Source: Kribbella antibiotica
GTDB taxonomy: Bacteria; Actinomycetota; Actinomycetes; Propionibacteriales; Kribbellaceae
NCBI RefSeq assembly: GCF_004349055.1
Contig: NZ_SMKX01000022.1
Location: 1-64,000 of the forward strand
Length of the DNA stretch: 64,000 bases
Reading direction: 5' to 3'
In this document: positions 1 through 8,711 of the stretch, piece by piece
Numbering within the stretch: position 1 is the first letter of the stretch
Layout of the letters: each line of letters begins with the position of its first letter
Translations under genes and position numbers: made by a program
The notes under the pieces: model-generated
Seen by the model: only the letters and a program-made list of their open reading frames with translations
Told to the model about the DNA's origin: nothing
Databases searched by the model: none

Positions 1-1237
1 GGCCGGGGATGCCCGGGGGAGTGCCGTTCGGTGTTGCGAGATAGGCCTCGTTGAACCGCGCGTACCGAATCGATTCGTACGGCGTCGCGACGCCGGCCTC
101 GTAGAGCAGGGCGGCCTGGTCGCCGTCGAGCCGGACCAGGTCCGAGTACGCCGTCGGTCCCCAGTAGAAGACCTTGCCCTGCTGCCAGGTGTCCCAGGTG
201 CGTGCTTCGTCGTACGACGATCGGACCGCCATCACCTCGCGAGCCGCCGGGTGGGCAGGCGCGGAGAGCAGGATCCGGTTGCGGCGGTCGCCGTCGTTGC
301 GGGCGCTGAACCGAAGCAGCGATCCCTGGACATCGGGCATCGCGAGCCGGGGCAGAGTCCGGAACGGGCGATCGAAAGACTCGCCGCCGTCGCTGCTGAT
401 CGCGTACGCGCGGCTGCCTGGGTCGGTGCCGCGTTCTCGAGCCAGTGAATAGATCCGGCCGTCGGCCAGCTCGACCACGGTGACCTCCTGGGCGATCACT
501 GTGCCGTCGTCGCGTGAGGTGGTCGCTCCGATGTGCCAGGTCTGGCCGGAGTCGTCGCTGTACAGCAGGTGCGTGCCGTAGACGTGCGCACCAACGCCGT
601 CGTACGACTCGAAGTTGGCGCCGACGATCAGACGACCTGCGTGTGGACCGTGCTGGAGCTGGATGCCGTGCATTGGTCCAGTGGCGTACCAGAAGTTCCA
701 GCTCGGAAGCTTTCCCTCGGTGAGCTCTCGGGGCGCCGTCCAGGTCGCACCGGAGTCGTCGCTGGTCTGCACGTAGGGGTCGCGGTCGCAGCCGTTCGGA
801 CACGGCGCCGCGCCGTTGTGAGTCGTCACCAGGACGATCCGGCCGGTCCGGTCGTCCACAATCGGCACCGGGTTGCCGTGCGTGTCGCCGCTTCCCTCGG
901 ACACCACCTGCAGCGGGCCCCACGTCTTGCCGCCATCGGTCGATCTCCGCAGTACGACGTCAATGTCGCCGTCGTCACCGCAGTCGGCGACCCGGCCCTC
1001 GGCGAACGCCAGCACCGTGCCGTTCGTCGTACGGACGATCGCCGGGATGCGGAAGCAGGCGTACCCGTTCGTGCGCTGCTGGAACAGCGGTGCGTCCTCG
1101 ACGAAGGGCGCGGCGGCGGTCGGACCAGTTTCACTCACCGCCGGTGTGGAGGCTTGTGCAGGAGCGACGGACACAAGCAGCGCGCCGACAACGAGCAGAG
1201 CGGGAGCCGCGAGGCGACCACGACTGGACTTGCGCAT
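1..1237 (-). CDS. Secreted exo-alpha-sialidase (BNR/Asp-box), 3' end outside the window
   Basis: Open reading frame from ATG at 1237 running off the left edge, 412 codons visible. The N-terminus is a signal peptide: basic MRKSSRGR, a hydrophobic stretch, then APAQAS. The mature part starts with the sialidase FRIP motif (CFRIPAIVRT) followed by Asp-boxes STDGGKTW, SDDSGATW, SDDSGQTW and a weaker SSDGGESF, the hallmark of a six-bladed neuraminidase propeller. It should cleave terminal sialic acids from glycans outside the cell. An operator-like site at 1257-1274 lies 20 bp upstream and matches sites before the neighbouring regulator and ABC operon, so it is probably co-regulated with uptake and lyase genes. 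The family call is firm; whether the substrate is sialic acid or KDN cannot be read from sequence. Confidence 0.9.
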   Translation of the reverse strand, partial: MRKSSRGRLAAPALLVVGALLVSVAPAQASTPAVSETGPTAAAPFVEDAPLFQQRTNGYACFRIPAIVRTTNGTVLAFAEGRVADCGDDGDIDVVLRRSTDGGKTWGPLQVVSEGSGDTHGNPVPIVDDRTGRIVLVTTHNGAAPCPNGCDRDPYVQTSDDSGATWTAPRELTEGKLPSWNFWYATGPMHGIQLQHGPHAGRLIVGANFESYDGVGAHVYGTHLLYSDDSGQTWHIGATTSRDDGTVIAQEVTVVELADGRIYSLARERGTDPGSRAYAISSDGGESFDRPFRTLPRLAMPDVQGSLLRFSARNDGDRRNRILLSAPAHPAAREVMAVRSSYDEARTWDTWQQGKVFYWGPTAYSDLVRLDGDQAALLYEAGVATPYESIRYARFNEAYLATPNGTPPGIPG

Positions 1238-1256
1238 AGGACTCTCCCTGGGCTGG

Positions 1257-1274
1257 ACATAGGACGTGGGATGT
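1257..1274. promoter_or_regulatory. Operator-like element upstream of the sialidase
   Basis: ACATAGGACGTGGGATGT. Outer ACAT/ATGT and a central ACGT are shared with the sites at 2125-2142 (one mismatch in 18) and 2056-2073. It lies just upstream of the sialidase ATG on the minus strand. It is probably the binding site of the adjacent GntR/FadR-type regulator. Confidence 0.6.
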
Positions 1275-1315
1275 CCTGCGCCAAGCTAGCGGACCCATCG
1301 CGGTTCGCCAAGAGC

Positions 1316-2020
1316 TCAGGGCCCCCGCGGACTGCGGTAGGGGCCGGTACCGAGGCGGTCGCGGACCTCGCTGAAGTGCGCATGCACGGCCTGCTCGGCC
1401 TGTTCGGCGTCGCCGGAACCGATCGCGTCGACCACCCGCTGATGCCTCGCCGCGGTCTCCTCAGGTGAGGGGCTCAGGGTTTCCACGTCGGTCTCGACGG
1501 CGCGGTAGACGTCCCAGAACAGGCCGACCAGCTCGCGGGCCAGCGGGACCCCCGCGGCGTTGCAGATGTGTTCGTGGAACTGGCGGTCCGCGGTGGCTGC
1601 GTCCTCGCCCTCGACGCGCATCCGGTCGACGCAGCCGGACAGTTTCTGCCGCAGTTCGACGCTGTCGCCACCGGCGACCCGGCGGGTGAGCTCGGTCTCC
1701 AGGATCTCCCGGATCTCGAGCAGCTCACTCAGTCGTTCGACGCTGCTGCCGGATGCCCGGGTCCGGAACAGCAGCCAGGGGTGCAGCGCTGCCGAGCTGG
1801 CTGAGCCGACGAAGGTGCCGTAGCCGTGCCGGATCTCGACGATCCCGTGGGCTTGCAATGCCTTGAGTGACTCACGGACCGAGTTGCGGCTGACCTGGAA
1901 GTCGGCCATCAGTACGTTCTCGGTCGGCAGTGGGTCGCCGGGTTGCAGGTTGCGCTCGATGATCAGGTCGGCGATTGCGCTGGCGAGCTCATCACTGCGT
2001 TTCGGCCGCGTCAGTGCCAC
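1316..2020 (-). CDS. FadR-subfamily GntR transcriptional regulator
   Basis: About 234 aa from a GTG at 2020 with GTGGGAG a few bases upstream. The frame stays open upstream to 2368, but a start there would place the operator-like site at 2056-2073 inside the gene, so the downstream GTG is preferred. The N-terminal winged helix (SDELASAIADLIIERNLQPGDPLPTE...VSRNSVRESLKALQAHGIVEIRHGYG is the region, residues about 5-70) is typical GntR. The C-terminal all-helical FCD domain carries the D..H..H pattern (ADRQFHEHICNAAG; AARHQRVVDAI). It is divergent from the ABC/lyase operon and next to the sialidase. It likely represses both until a sugar-acid effector binds; FCD domains often bind metal-coordinated carboxylates. 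Confidence 0.88.
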   Translation of the reverse strand: MALTRPKRSDELASAIADLIIERNLQPGDPLPTENVLMADFQVSRNSVRESLKALQAHGIVEIRHGYGTFVGSASSAALHPWLLFRTRASGSSVERLSELLEIREILETELTRRVAGGDSVELRQKLSGCVDRMRVEGEDAATADRQFHEHICNAAGVPLARELVGLFWDVYRAVETDVETLSPSPEETAARHQRVVDAIGSGDAEQAEQAVHAHFSEVRDRLGTGPYRSPRGP

Positions 2021-2055
2021 AACGCACTCCCACTCTTCCGCTCCTGCATGGCCCC

Positions 2056-2073
2056 ACATCCTACGTCCGAGGT
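2056..2073. promoter_or_regulatory. Operator-like element upstream of the GntR gene
   Basis: Reverse complement ACCTCGGACGTAGGATGT matches the 2125-2142 element in 15 of 18 positions, with the right half intact and three mismatches in the left. It sits 36 bp upstream of the proposed GTG start at 2020, consistent with autoregulation. Confidence 0.5.
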
Positions 2074-2124
2074 CAGCCGGCTCCCGGGCTTGACCGGCCG
2101 GGGACAGTCTCTTAAGGTCGGCGC

Positions 2125-2142
2125 ACATAGGACGTAGGATGT
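2125..2142. promoter_or_regulatory. Operator-like element upstream of the ABC/lyase operon
   Basis: ACATAGGACGTAGGATGT, the best copy of the three-site family, with ACAT/ATGT ends and central ACGT. It lies 66 bp before the GTG of the binding-protein gene, in the divergent promoter region. Confidence 0.6.
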
Positions 2143-2207
2143 GGGATGACTGGCTGCAGCCTACCTCCTGCGACCGCGCAGTCACACCCCCTGTTGCTGG
2201 AGGCATC

Positions 2208-3827
2208 GTGAACGAGTTCGTACGACCCGGGTTCGACCGTCGGTCGTTCCTGAAGTACTCCGGTGTGCTGGGCGCAGCGGCGACGATCACTGGTGGGTTG
2301 TCGGCCTGTTCCGGTGGTCCGGCCTCGACGGGATCCGTCGGCGCGGGCGCCGACACCGACCTGGTCACCGCGGTGATCGGCTACGGGAATAACCAGAGCT
2401 GGGATCCGACCCTGAGTGCGTCCGCATTCACGATGGCTGCGATGCAGCACGTCTACGAGGGCCTCCTCGACACCGACCCGCTCACCCGGCAGCCGTACGC
2501 CGCATTGGGCACCGAGGTGCCGGCCGACCTCAATGCGACCTCCTGGAAGTTCACCCTGCGGGACGGGGCGAAGTGGCACGACGGTCAGCCGGTCACGGCC
2601 GACGACGTCGTCTTCACGTTCCAGCGGATCCTCGACCCGAAGCTGAAGGTGCTGACCTACAACTTCTTCGCGAGCTGGCTGAAAGAGGTCAAGAAGGTCG
2701 ACGAGAAGTCCGTCGAGCTGCTCCTGAACTTCCCGTTCCCCGACGGTGCGCCGCGGCTGACGATCGCGAAGATCATGCCCAAGCACGTCTTCTCCCAGCC
2801 TGGTGCCTGGGATCTGGCCAAGAACGGCAAGGCGGTCGGGTCCGGTCCCTACAAGCAGGTCTCGCACCAGCCGAAGTCGAACACCACCTTCGAGGCGTTC
2901 GCGGATTACAACGGCCCGCGACCGGCGGCGTTCAAGAAGATGAACTGGCTGAGCATCGTCGACGCCTCCGCCCGGGTGGCGAAGATCTCCGGTGCCAGTG
3001 CGGAGGCGCAGATCTCCGACAACATCCCGTACGCCAACATCGAGCAGTTGAAGACCTCGGGCCTCACGGTCGAGGGCGGCAAGGGGATGAACCACCTGTT
3101 CCTGATGTTCAACACCGCGAACAAGCCGTTCGACGACGTCCGGGTCCGGCAGGCGCTGTTCACCGCGATCGACACCCAGAAGCTGATCGAGGTCGCGCTC
3201 AAGGGCCGTGGTAGGGCGAGTACGTCGTTCCTGAACGAAGACAACCCGGCGTACGCCAAGGCGAAGACCGTCTACAGCTACGACCCGGCGAAGGCGAAGG
3301 CTCTGCTGGCCGAGGCCGGCGTGACGGATCTGACGATCAACCTGCTCGCGGTGAACCTGAGCTGGATCGTCGACTGCCTGCCGACCATCGCCGCCTCATG
3401 GAACGCGATCGGCGTCAAGACCACACTGCAGCCGCAGGACACCGCCGCTGTGTTCACCAAGATGGACCAGAACGCCGACTACCAGGTCGTCGCGGCGGCG
3501 TCGAACCCGAACCAGTTCGGTGCGGACGCGGACCTGATCCTGCGCTACAACTACACCCAAGGCGGGTCGTGGATGAAGTACACGCGCTGGGAGAACAGCG
3601 CCGGGGCCAAGGCGATCTTCGCGAAGATGGACCAGGCGGTCCGGGCGACCGACGCGGACACCAGGACCAAGCTGACCCACGAGTACCTCGACCTGGTCGC
3701 CGAGCAGGCAGTGCTGTATCCGGTCGTCCACACCGAACTGATGACGGCCTGGAACGGAAAGAAGCTGAGCGGCGTCAAGGCGCAGCCCTATCCGGGGATC
3801 AATCTGCTGCAGACCAAGCGAGCTTGA
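2208..3827 (+). CDS. ABC transporter solute-binding lipoprotein, family 5 (Opp/Dpp type)
   Basis: 539 aa from GTG at 2208 with TGGAGG five bases upstream; an upstream ATG at 2139 would overlap the operator. The N-terminus has a twin-arginine-like RRSFLK (residues 11-16), a short hydrophobic stretch and a lipobox LSAC with Cys34, so it is probably exported (possibly by Tat) and lipid-anchored. The remainder is a class II periplasmic-binding fold of family 5: YEGLLDTDPLTRQPY, then the hallmark WKFTLRDGAKWHDGQPVTADDVVFTF. It should deliver peptides or, in this context, a sialylated or acyl-sugar ligand to the permeases encoded immediately downstream. The ligand is inference from the sialidase and lyase neighbours. 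Confidence 0.9.
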   Translation: MNEFVRPGFDRRSFLKYSGVLGAAATITGGLSACSGGPASTGSVGAGADTDLVTAVIGYGNNQSWDPTLSASAFTMAAMQHVYEGLLDTDPLTRQPYAALGTEVPADLNATSWKFTLRDGAKWHDGQPVTADDVVFTFQRILDPKLKVLTYNFFASWLKEVKKVDEKSVELLLNFPFPDGAPRLTIAKIMPKHVFSQPGAWDLAKNGKAVGSGPYKQVSHQPKSNTTFEAFADYNGPRPAAFKKMNWLSIVDASARVAKISGASAEAQISDNIPYANIEQLKTSGLTVEGGKGMNHLFLMFNTANKPFDDVRVRQALFTAIDTQKLIEVALKGRGRASTSFLNEDNPAYAKAKTVYSYDPAKAKALLAEAGVTDLTINLLAVNLSWIVDCLPTIAASWNAIGVKTTLQPQDTAAVFTKMDQNADYQVVAAASNPNQFGADADLILRYNYTQGGSWMKYTRWENSAGAKAIFAKMDQAVRATDADTRTKLTHEYLDLVAEQAVLYPVVHTELMTAWNGKKLSGVKAQPYPGINLLQTKRA

Positions 3828-3838
3828 GGTAGCCGACG

Positions 3839-4798
3839 GTGGCCGTCATCATCCGAATGCTGGTTCGCCGGCTGCTTTTGCTGATCCCGTTGCTGCTCGG
3901 CATCATCGCGTTCGTCTTCCTCGTGATGCGGTTCTCGAACAACGATCCCGCGGTGGCCTACTTCCAGGGCGCGAACCCGACCGAGGAGCAGTTGCACATG
4001 TTCCGGCAGGAGAACGGCCTGCTGGATCCGCTGCCGGTACGGTACGTGCACTTCGTCGGCGACCTGCTGCACGGTGACCTGGGCACCAGCGTGCTCACGA
4101 AGGCCTCGGTGCTCCAATCCATCACGACGGCGATGCCGTTGACGTTCCAGCTCACTGTGCTGGGACTGCTGATCGCAGTGGTACTGGCCTTGCTGCTCGG
4201 TGTCACCGCAGCGATCTTCAGGGACCGCTGGCCAGACCAGGCGATCCGTCTGGTCTCGCTGATCGGCGTCGCCGCGCCGTCGTTCTGGCTCGCGCTGCTG
4301 ATGATCCAGTACGCCGCTGTCGAGCGTGGCTGGTTTCCACCGAGCGGATATGTGAATCCGGCCGACGGGGTCGGCCCTTGGCTGCGGACGATGACGTTAC
4401 CGGCGCTCGCGCTGTCGCTGCCGGTGGCCGCTCAGCTGACCAGGATCATCCGTACGTCGGTTGTCGAGGAGCTGGACAAGGACTACGTCCGGACGGCGAT
4501 CGGCAGCGGCCTGCCGCCGGTCGTGGTGGTGGGACGCAACGTCCTGCGGAACGCACTGATCAACCCGCTCACCGTGCTCGGTCTGAGGATCGGCTATCTG
4601 CTGGGCGGAGCTGTCGTGATCGAGCAGATCTTCACCCTGCCAGGGATGGGCACGTTGATGATCAACGCCGTCCGCGACGGTGATCCGGCAGTCGTCCAGG
4701 GCGTCGTACTGACGATCGCGATCGGCTTCGTGGTGGTCAACCTTGTGGTCGACGTGCTGTACCTGCTGGTCAATCCGCGACTGAGGAGCGCTGCCTGA
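3839..4798 (+). CDS. ABC transporter permease, DppB/OppB-like
   Basis: 319 aa with six predicted membrane segments. The GTG start lies 11 bp after the binding-protein stop and has GAGG 9 bases upstream; an ATG at 3857 is an alternative. The binding-protein-dependent permease (EAA) motif region is EELDKDYVRTAIGSGLPP, and the C-terminus IEQIFTLPGMGTLMINAV is typical of DppB. It is the first membrane subunit of the uptake complex. Its stop overlaps the ATG of the next gene, implying translational coupling. Confidence 0.92.
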   Translation: MAVIIRMLVRRLLLLIPLLLGIIAFVFLVMRFSNNDPAVAYFQGANPTEEQLHMFRQENGLLDPLPVRYVHFVGDLLHGDLGTSVLTKASVLQSITTAMPLTFQLTVLGLLIAVVLALLLGVTAAIFRDRWPDQAIRLVSLIGVAAPSFWLALLMIQYAAVERGWFPPSGYVNPADGVGPWLRTMTLPALALSLPVAAQLTRIIRTSVVEELDKDYVRTAIGSGLPPVVVVGRNVLRNALINPLTVLGLRIGYLLGGAVVIEQIFTLPGMGTLMINAVRDGDPAVVQGVVLTIAIGFVVVNLVVDVLYLLVNPRLRSAA

Positions 4799-6759
4799 TG
4801 CGTGCACGCCTGGCCCGGCAGCTGTCCCGCCCCGGGATCAACTTCCGGCGGCTACCACTGCCTGCCTGGATCGCGGTCGCCGTACTGGCGGTGGTGATCC
4901 TGGCTGCGGTGTTCGCTCCGCTGCTGACGCCGTACGACATTCTGACGCAGGAGAACGCCGGCGGTGGGCCTTCGGGCGCGCACTGGTTCGGGTTGGACAG
5001 TGCGAACCGCGACATCTTCACCCGCCTGGTGTACGGCGCTCGTTGGTCGCTGATGATCGGCCTCGGCGCGACGGCGCTCGCACTGACCGCGGGCGCGATC
5101 ATCGGAGCTGTCGCGGCCACCTCACGCAAGGCGGTCGACGAGACCGTGATGCGGATCCTGGACATCGTGATGGCGTTCCCGGGGATCGCGCTGGCCGCCG
5201 TGCTGGTCGCGGTGTTCGGTGGATCCATCCCGGTGCTCGTGTTCGCGATCGCCTTCCTGTACACGCCGCCGGTGGCCAGGGTGGTCCGCGCCAACGTGCT
5301 CGCGCAGTACGGCGAGGACTATGTGGTCGCGGAGAAGATCATCGGTGCCCGTACGCCGCACATCCTGCTCAGGCACGTGGCGATCAACTGCGCCGCTCCG
5401 GTGCTGGTGTTCTGCACGGTGATGGTTGCCGATGCCATCGTTTTCGAGGCGTCGCTGTCCTTCATCGGAGCAGGGGTCCGGCCGCCGGAGCCTTCCTGGG
5501 GCTCAGTGATTGCCGATGGCAAGAATATGGTGCTGCTGGGTGGATGGTGGGCGACGGTGTTCCCGGGGCTGCTGATCCTGGTCACCGTGCTGGCGCTGAA
5601 CATCCTGTCCGAGGGCGTCTCCGACGCGTGGGCGGCGCCGGGCGGGCGCCGGGTGGAGAGCAAGAAGCAGGACAAGGACGCGGTGGAGACCGCGCAGCCA
5701 GGCTCCGGTGAGCTCGTCGAACTTCCAGGTCTGGACCTGGCGGCGGCGCGGCTGCGGGAACGAGCGCGGCCGTTGCCGGACGGCGATCCCGTGTTGTCCG
5801 TACAGCAGTTGGCGATCGGTTTCGAAGGCCGGCACGACGGAGTCGACATCGTCGACGGGATCAGCTTCGACGTACGGCCCGGTGAGGTGCTCGGCCTGGT
5901 CGGCGAGTCCGGTTGTGGCAAGTCGCTGACCGCGCTCGCTGTGATGGGACTGGAGCCGCGCGGTGCCAGGATTCGTGGCCGGATCCGGTTCGACGGCAAA
6001 GACCTGCTGAGCCTGGGGCGCTCCGAACGGCGACGGCTGCTCGGCCATGACATGGCGATGATCTACCAGGACGCGTTGTCCTCATTGAACCCTGCGATGC
6101 CGATCAAGGCACAGCTGAAACAGGTGGTGCGGCGCGGCGGACGGCGTACTCCGACAGAGCTGCTGGAACTGGTCGGTCTGGATCCCGAACGGACCCTGAC
6201 CAGCTATCCGCATGAGCTGTCCGGTGGTCAACGCCAGCGCGTGCTCATCGCCATGGCGCTCTCTCGTGAGCCCAAGCTCATCGTCGCGGACGAGCCGACC
6301 ACGGCACTCGACGTCACCGTGCAGGCCCAGGTGATCCAGTTGCTGCTGCGACTGCGAGCCGAGCTCGGCTTCGCCTTGATCCTGGTGTCGCACGACCTGG
6401 CGCTGGTCGCCGACGTCACCGACAGGGTGGTCGTGATGTACGGCGGCCAGATCGTCGAGACCGGCGTTACGGCCGACCTGGTCGGTGCGCCCGCTCACCA
6501 CTACGCCCGTGGTCTGCTCGGCTCGGTCCTGTCGCTGGAGTCCGGCGCAGCCCGGCTGACCCAGATCCGCGGCGTAGTGCCGTCGCCTGCCGACTTTCCT
6601 GCCGGTTGCCGATTCGCCGACCGATGCCCGATGGTCACCGAGGTCTGTCGGACCACCGCTCCTGAGCTGGTTGGGCAGGTGGGACACCTGGTGGCTTGCC
6701 ATCACCCGGCGCTCGCTCTCGTCGTACCCGAGCCGTTGGAGAAGGAGGCACTGCGATGA
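4798..6759 (+). CDS. ABC transporter permease-ATPase fusion (DppC-DppD type)
   Basis: 653 aa. Residues about 20-285 are a DppC-like permease: DSANRDIFTRLVYGARWSL, EAA-type segment around RVVRANVLAQYGEDYV, and SFIGAGVRPPEPSWGSV. After a charged linker, residues about 335-650 are a DppD-like ATPase with Walker A GESGCGKS, Q-loop YQDALSSLNPAM, signature LSGGQRQR, Walker B LIVADEPT, H-loop VSHD, and the family's C-terminal Cys motif CRFADRCPM. These are usually two separate proteins; here one frame encodes both without a stop. It overlaps neighbours by ATGA on both sides. Peptide/nickel-family chemistry is certain; the substrate is not. Confidence 0.93.
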   Translation: MRARLARQLSRPGINFRRLPLPAWIAVAVLAVVILAAVFAPLLTPYDILTQENAGGGPSGAHWFGLDSANRDIFTRLVYGARWSLMIGLGATALALTAGAIIGAVAATSRKAVDETVMRILDIVMAFPGIALAAVLVAVFGGSIPVLVFAIAFLYTPPVARVVRANVLAQYGEDYVVAEKIIGARTPHILLRHVAINCAAPVLVFCTVMVADAIVFEASLSFIGAGVRPPEPSWGSVIADGKNMVLLGGWWATVFPGLLILVTVLALNILSEGVSDAWAAPGGRRVESKKQDKDAVETAQPGSGELVELPGLDLAAARLRERARPLPDGDPVLSVQQLAIGFEGRHDGVDIVDGISFDVRPGEVLGLVGESGCGKSLTALAVMGLEPRGARIRGRIRFDGKDLLSLGRSERRRLLGHDMAMIYQDALSSLNPAMPIKAQLKQVVRRGGRRTPTELLELVGLDPERTLTSYPHELSGGQRQRVLIAMALSREPKLIVADEPTTALDVTVQAQVIQLLLRLRAELGFALILVSHDLALVADVTDRVVVMYGGQIVETGVTADLVGAPAHHYARGLLGSVLSLESGAARLTQIRGVVPSPADFPAGCRFADRCPMVTEVCRTTAPELVGQVGHLVACHHPALALVVPEPLEKEALR

Positions 6760-7775
6760 CGGAGCCTGTGCTCGAATTGTCCGGCGTACACGTCGTCCAC
6801 CGAGCTCGCTCCGGCGGTCTCTTCCGCAAGGATCGGGTCTATGCCCTGACGGGGGCCGATCTGGCGATTGCCGCGGGGGAGACCGTCGGGGTGGTCGGGG
6901 AATCCGGCTGCGGAAAATCCACGCTGGCCAAGGTGCTGGTCGGCGTACAACAACCGACCGCCGGTACGGCGTCCTTCCGCGGCCAAGACATCTGGTCGAT
7001 GAAACCGGCCGAACGCCGGCACGCGATCGGCACCGGGACCGGGATGATCTTCCAGGACCCGTCGACCGCGCTGAACCGCCGGCTGCCGGTGCGCCGGGTG
7101 CTCCGCGACCCACTCGACGTACACCATCGTGGAACCGTTGCTCAGCGCAACGAACGGGTCAAGGAGCTGATGGCGCTGGTAGGGCTGCCCCGCAGCGTCG
7201 CCGACGCCCTGCCTGGCCAGTTGTCCGGTGGCCAGCGGCAACGGGTGGCAATCGCGCGGGCCCTTGCGCTCGAGCCGTCGCTGCTGGTCGCTGACGAACC
7301 GACGAGTGCTCTCGACGTCTCGGTCCGGGCACAGATCCTCAACCTGCTGCTGGATCTCAAAGAACGCCTGGGGTTGTCGCTGGTGTTCGTCTCTCACGAC
7401 ATCCAAACCGTACGGCGGATGAGCGATCGCGTGGTCACCATGTACCTCGGCCGGATCGTCGAGGAAGCACCAGCCGTCAGGATCGCTCAGCGGGCGCGGC
7501 ATCCGTACACCCGGGCGCTCTTCTCTGCGACGCCTGGCCTCATCTCCCCGATCGATCCGATCCCACTGACCGGGCCAGTGCCCTCGGCGACCCGGCCGCC
7601 GAGCGGATGCCCGTTCCGGACCCGCTGCTGGAAGGCCGACGACAGCTGCTCCGGGTCGATGCCGGACTTCGAGCCCGATGCCGCCGACCCGGCGCACCGC
7701 TTCCGCTGCTACCACCCGGTCGTGGAGCGCGAGTCCACCGACGACCTGATCACCCAAGCATTGGAGCGTTCATGA
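6756..7775 (+). CDS. ABC transporter ATP-binding protein, DppF/OppF-like
   Basis: 339 aa. The ATG at 6756 overlaps the preceding TGA and has AAGGAGG 8 bases upstream. It shows Walker A GESGCGKST, Q-loop FQDPSTALNRR, signature LSGGQRQR, Walker B LLVADEPTSALD, H-loop VSHD, and the C-terminal oligopeptide-transporter motif with Cys residues (CPFRTRCWKADDSC). It would pair with the ATPase half of the preceding fusion to energise uptake. Its stop overlaps the lyase ATG, so transport and catabolism are coupled. Confidence 0.93.
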   Translation: MTEPVLELSGVHVVHRARSGGLFRKDRVYALTGADLAIAAGETVGVVGESGCGKSTLAKVLVGVQQPTAGTASFRGQDIWSMKPAERRHAIGTGTGMIFQDPSTALNRRLPVRRVLRDPLDVHHRGTVAQRNERVKELMALVGLPRSVADALPGQLSGGQRQRVAIARALALEPSLLVADEPTSALDVSVRAQILNLLLDLKERLGLSLVFVSHDIQTVRRMSDRVVTMYLGRIVEEAPAVRIAQRARHPYTRALFSATPGLISPIDPIPLTGPVPSATRPPSGCPFRTRCWKADDSCSGSMPDFEPDAADPAHRFRCYHPVVERESTDDLITQALERS

Positions 7776-8707
7776 CCGTGCCTTCCCGCCTGACCGGTGT
7801 CATCCCACCTGTCTGTACGCCGTTCACGCCGGATCACGAGGTGGATACCTCCTCTCTGGTGCGGCTGGTCGACCACCTGATCGACGGCGGCGTGAGCGGA
7901 TTGTTCGTGCTCGGTTCCACCTCCGAGGTGGCGTACCTGCCGGACGGACACCGCAAGGTGGTGCTCGACACTGTGGTCGGCCATGTGGCCGGCCGCTTGC
8001 CGGTGCTGGCGGGCGTGATCGACACGGCGACCCTGCGGGTGATCGACCACGTCCGGACGGCGGTCGCGGCTGGCGTGGACGGCATCGTGGTGACCGCGCC
8101 CTTCTACACCCGCACGCATCCGGCGGAGATCGACAAGCACTTCCGGATGGTCGCGGCGGCTGCGGGACTGCCAGTGTTCGCGTACGACCTGCCTGTAGCG
8201 GTCCACTCCAAGCTCGGTGCGGACCTGGTGCTACGGCTCGCAGCGGACGGCGTACTGGCTGGTTTGAAGGACTCCAGCGGCGACGAGAGCGGTCTGCGCA
8301 ACGTCATCCTGGGGGCGCGCGACCGGGGCGACATCACCGACTTCAGCGTGCTAACGGGATCCGAACTGACCGTCGACAACGCGCTGTGGATGGGAGCCGA
8401 CGGAGTCGTCCCGGGACTCGGCAACGTGGACCCCCACGGCTACGTGAAACTCTTCAAGCACGCTGCAGCCGGCGAGTGGGAGGACGCACGTGCCGAGCAG
8501 GAACGGCTGATTCGTCTGTTCGAACTGATCGGCGTCGGCGACCCGGCCCGGATGGGCCCGAGCTCCTCCGCTCTCGGAGCCTTCAAAGCAGCGCTACAGC
8601 TGCGCGGTGTGATCGCGAACGGCATGATGGCGCCACCCCAGATCCCCTTGGACGCCGACGAGATCGCCCGCGTCGAAAAGTACCTGGTCGCCGCGAACCT
8701 GCTCTGA
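7772..8707 (+). CDS. Dihydrodipicolinate synthase / N-acetylneuraminate lyase family aldolase
   Basis: 311 aa, a TIM-barrel class I aldolase. Visible signatures are the carboxylate-binding loop GSTSEV (usually GSTGE), the Tyr motif FAYDLPV, and the Schiff-base Lys in LAGLKDSSGD. It is the last gene of the ABC operon, overlapping by ATGA. The nearby secreted sialidase makes N-acetylneuraminate lyase (cleavage to ManNAc and pyruvate) the best guess. The family also contains DHDPS and keto-deoxy sugar-acid aldolases, and lysine synthesis is unlikely in this context. No nanE or nanK is visible, so the remaining steps must be encoded elsewhere. Confidence 0.82.
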   Translation: MTVPSRLTGVIPPVCTPFTPDHEVDTSSLVRLVDHLIDGGVSGLFVLGSTSEVAYLPDGHRKVVLDTVVGHVAGRLPVLAGVIDTATLRVIDHVRTAVAAGVDGIVVTAPFYTRTHPAEIDKHFRMVAAAAGLPVFAYDLPVAVHSKLGADLVLRLAADGVLAGLKDSSGDESGLRNVILGARDRGDITDFSVLTGSELTVDNALWMGADGVVPGLGNVDPHGYVKLFKHAAAGEWEDARAEQERLIRLFELIGVGDPARMGPSSSALGAFKAALQLRGVIANGMMAPPQIPLDADEIARVEKYLVAANLL

Positions 8708-8711
8708 CTGG

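Noticed and set aside
2112-3095. 327-aa minus-strand ORF opposite the binding-protein gene
   Set aside because: Arg/Val/Asp-rich shadow of a real gene in GC-rich DNA, with no domain and no ribosome site.
6082-7757. Long minus-strand ORFs opposite the ABC ATPase genes
   Set aside because: Antisense shadows; the plus strand shows complete Walker and signature motifs.
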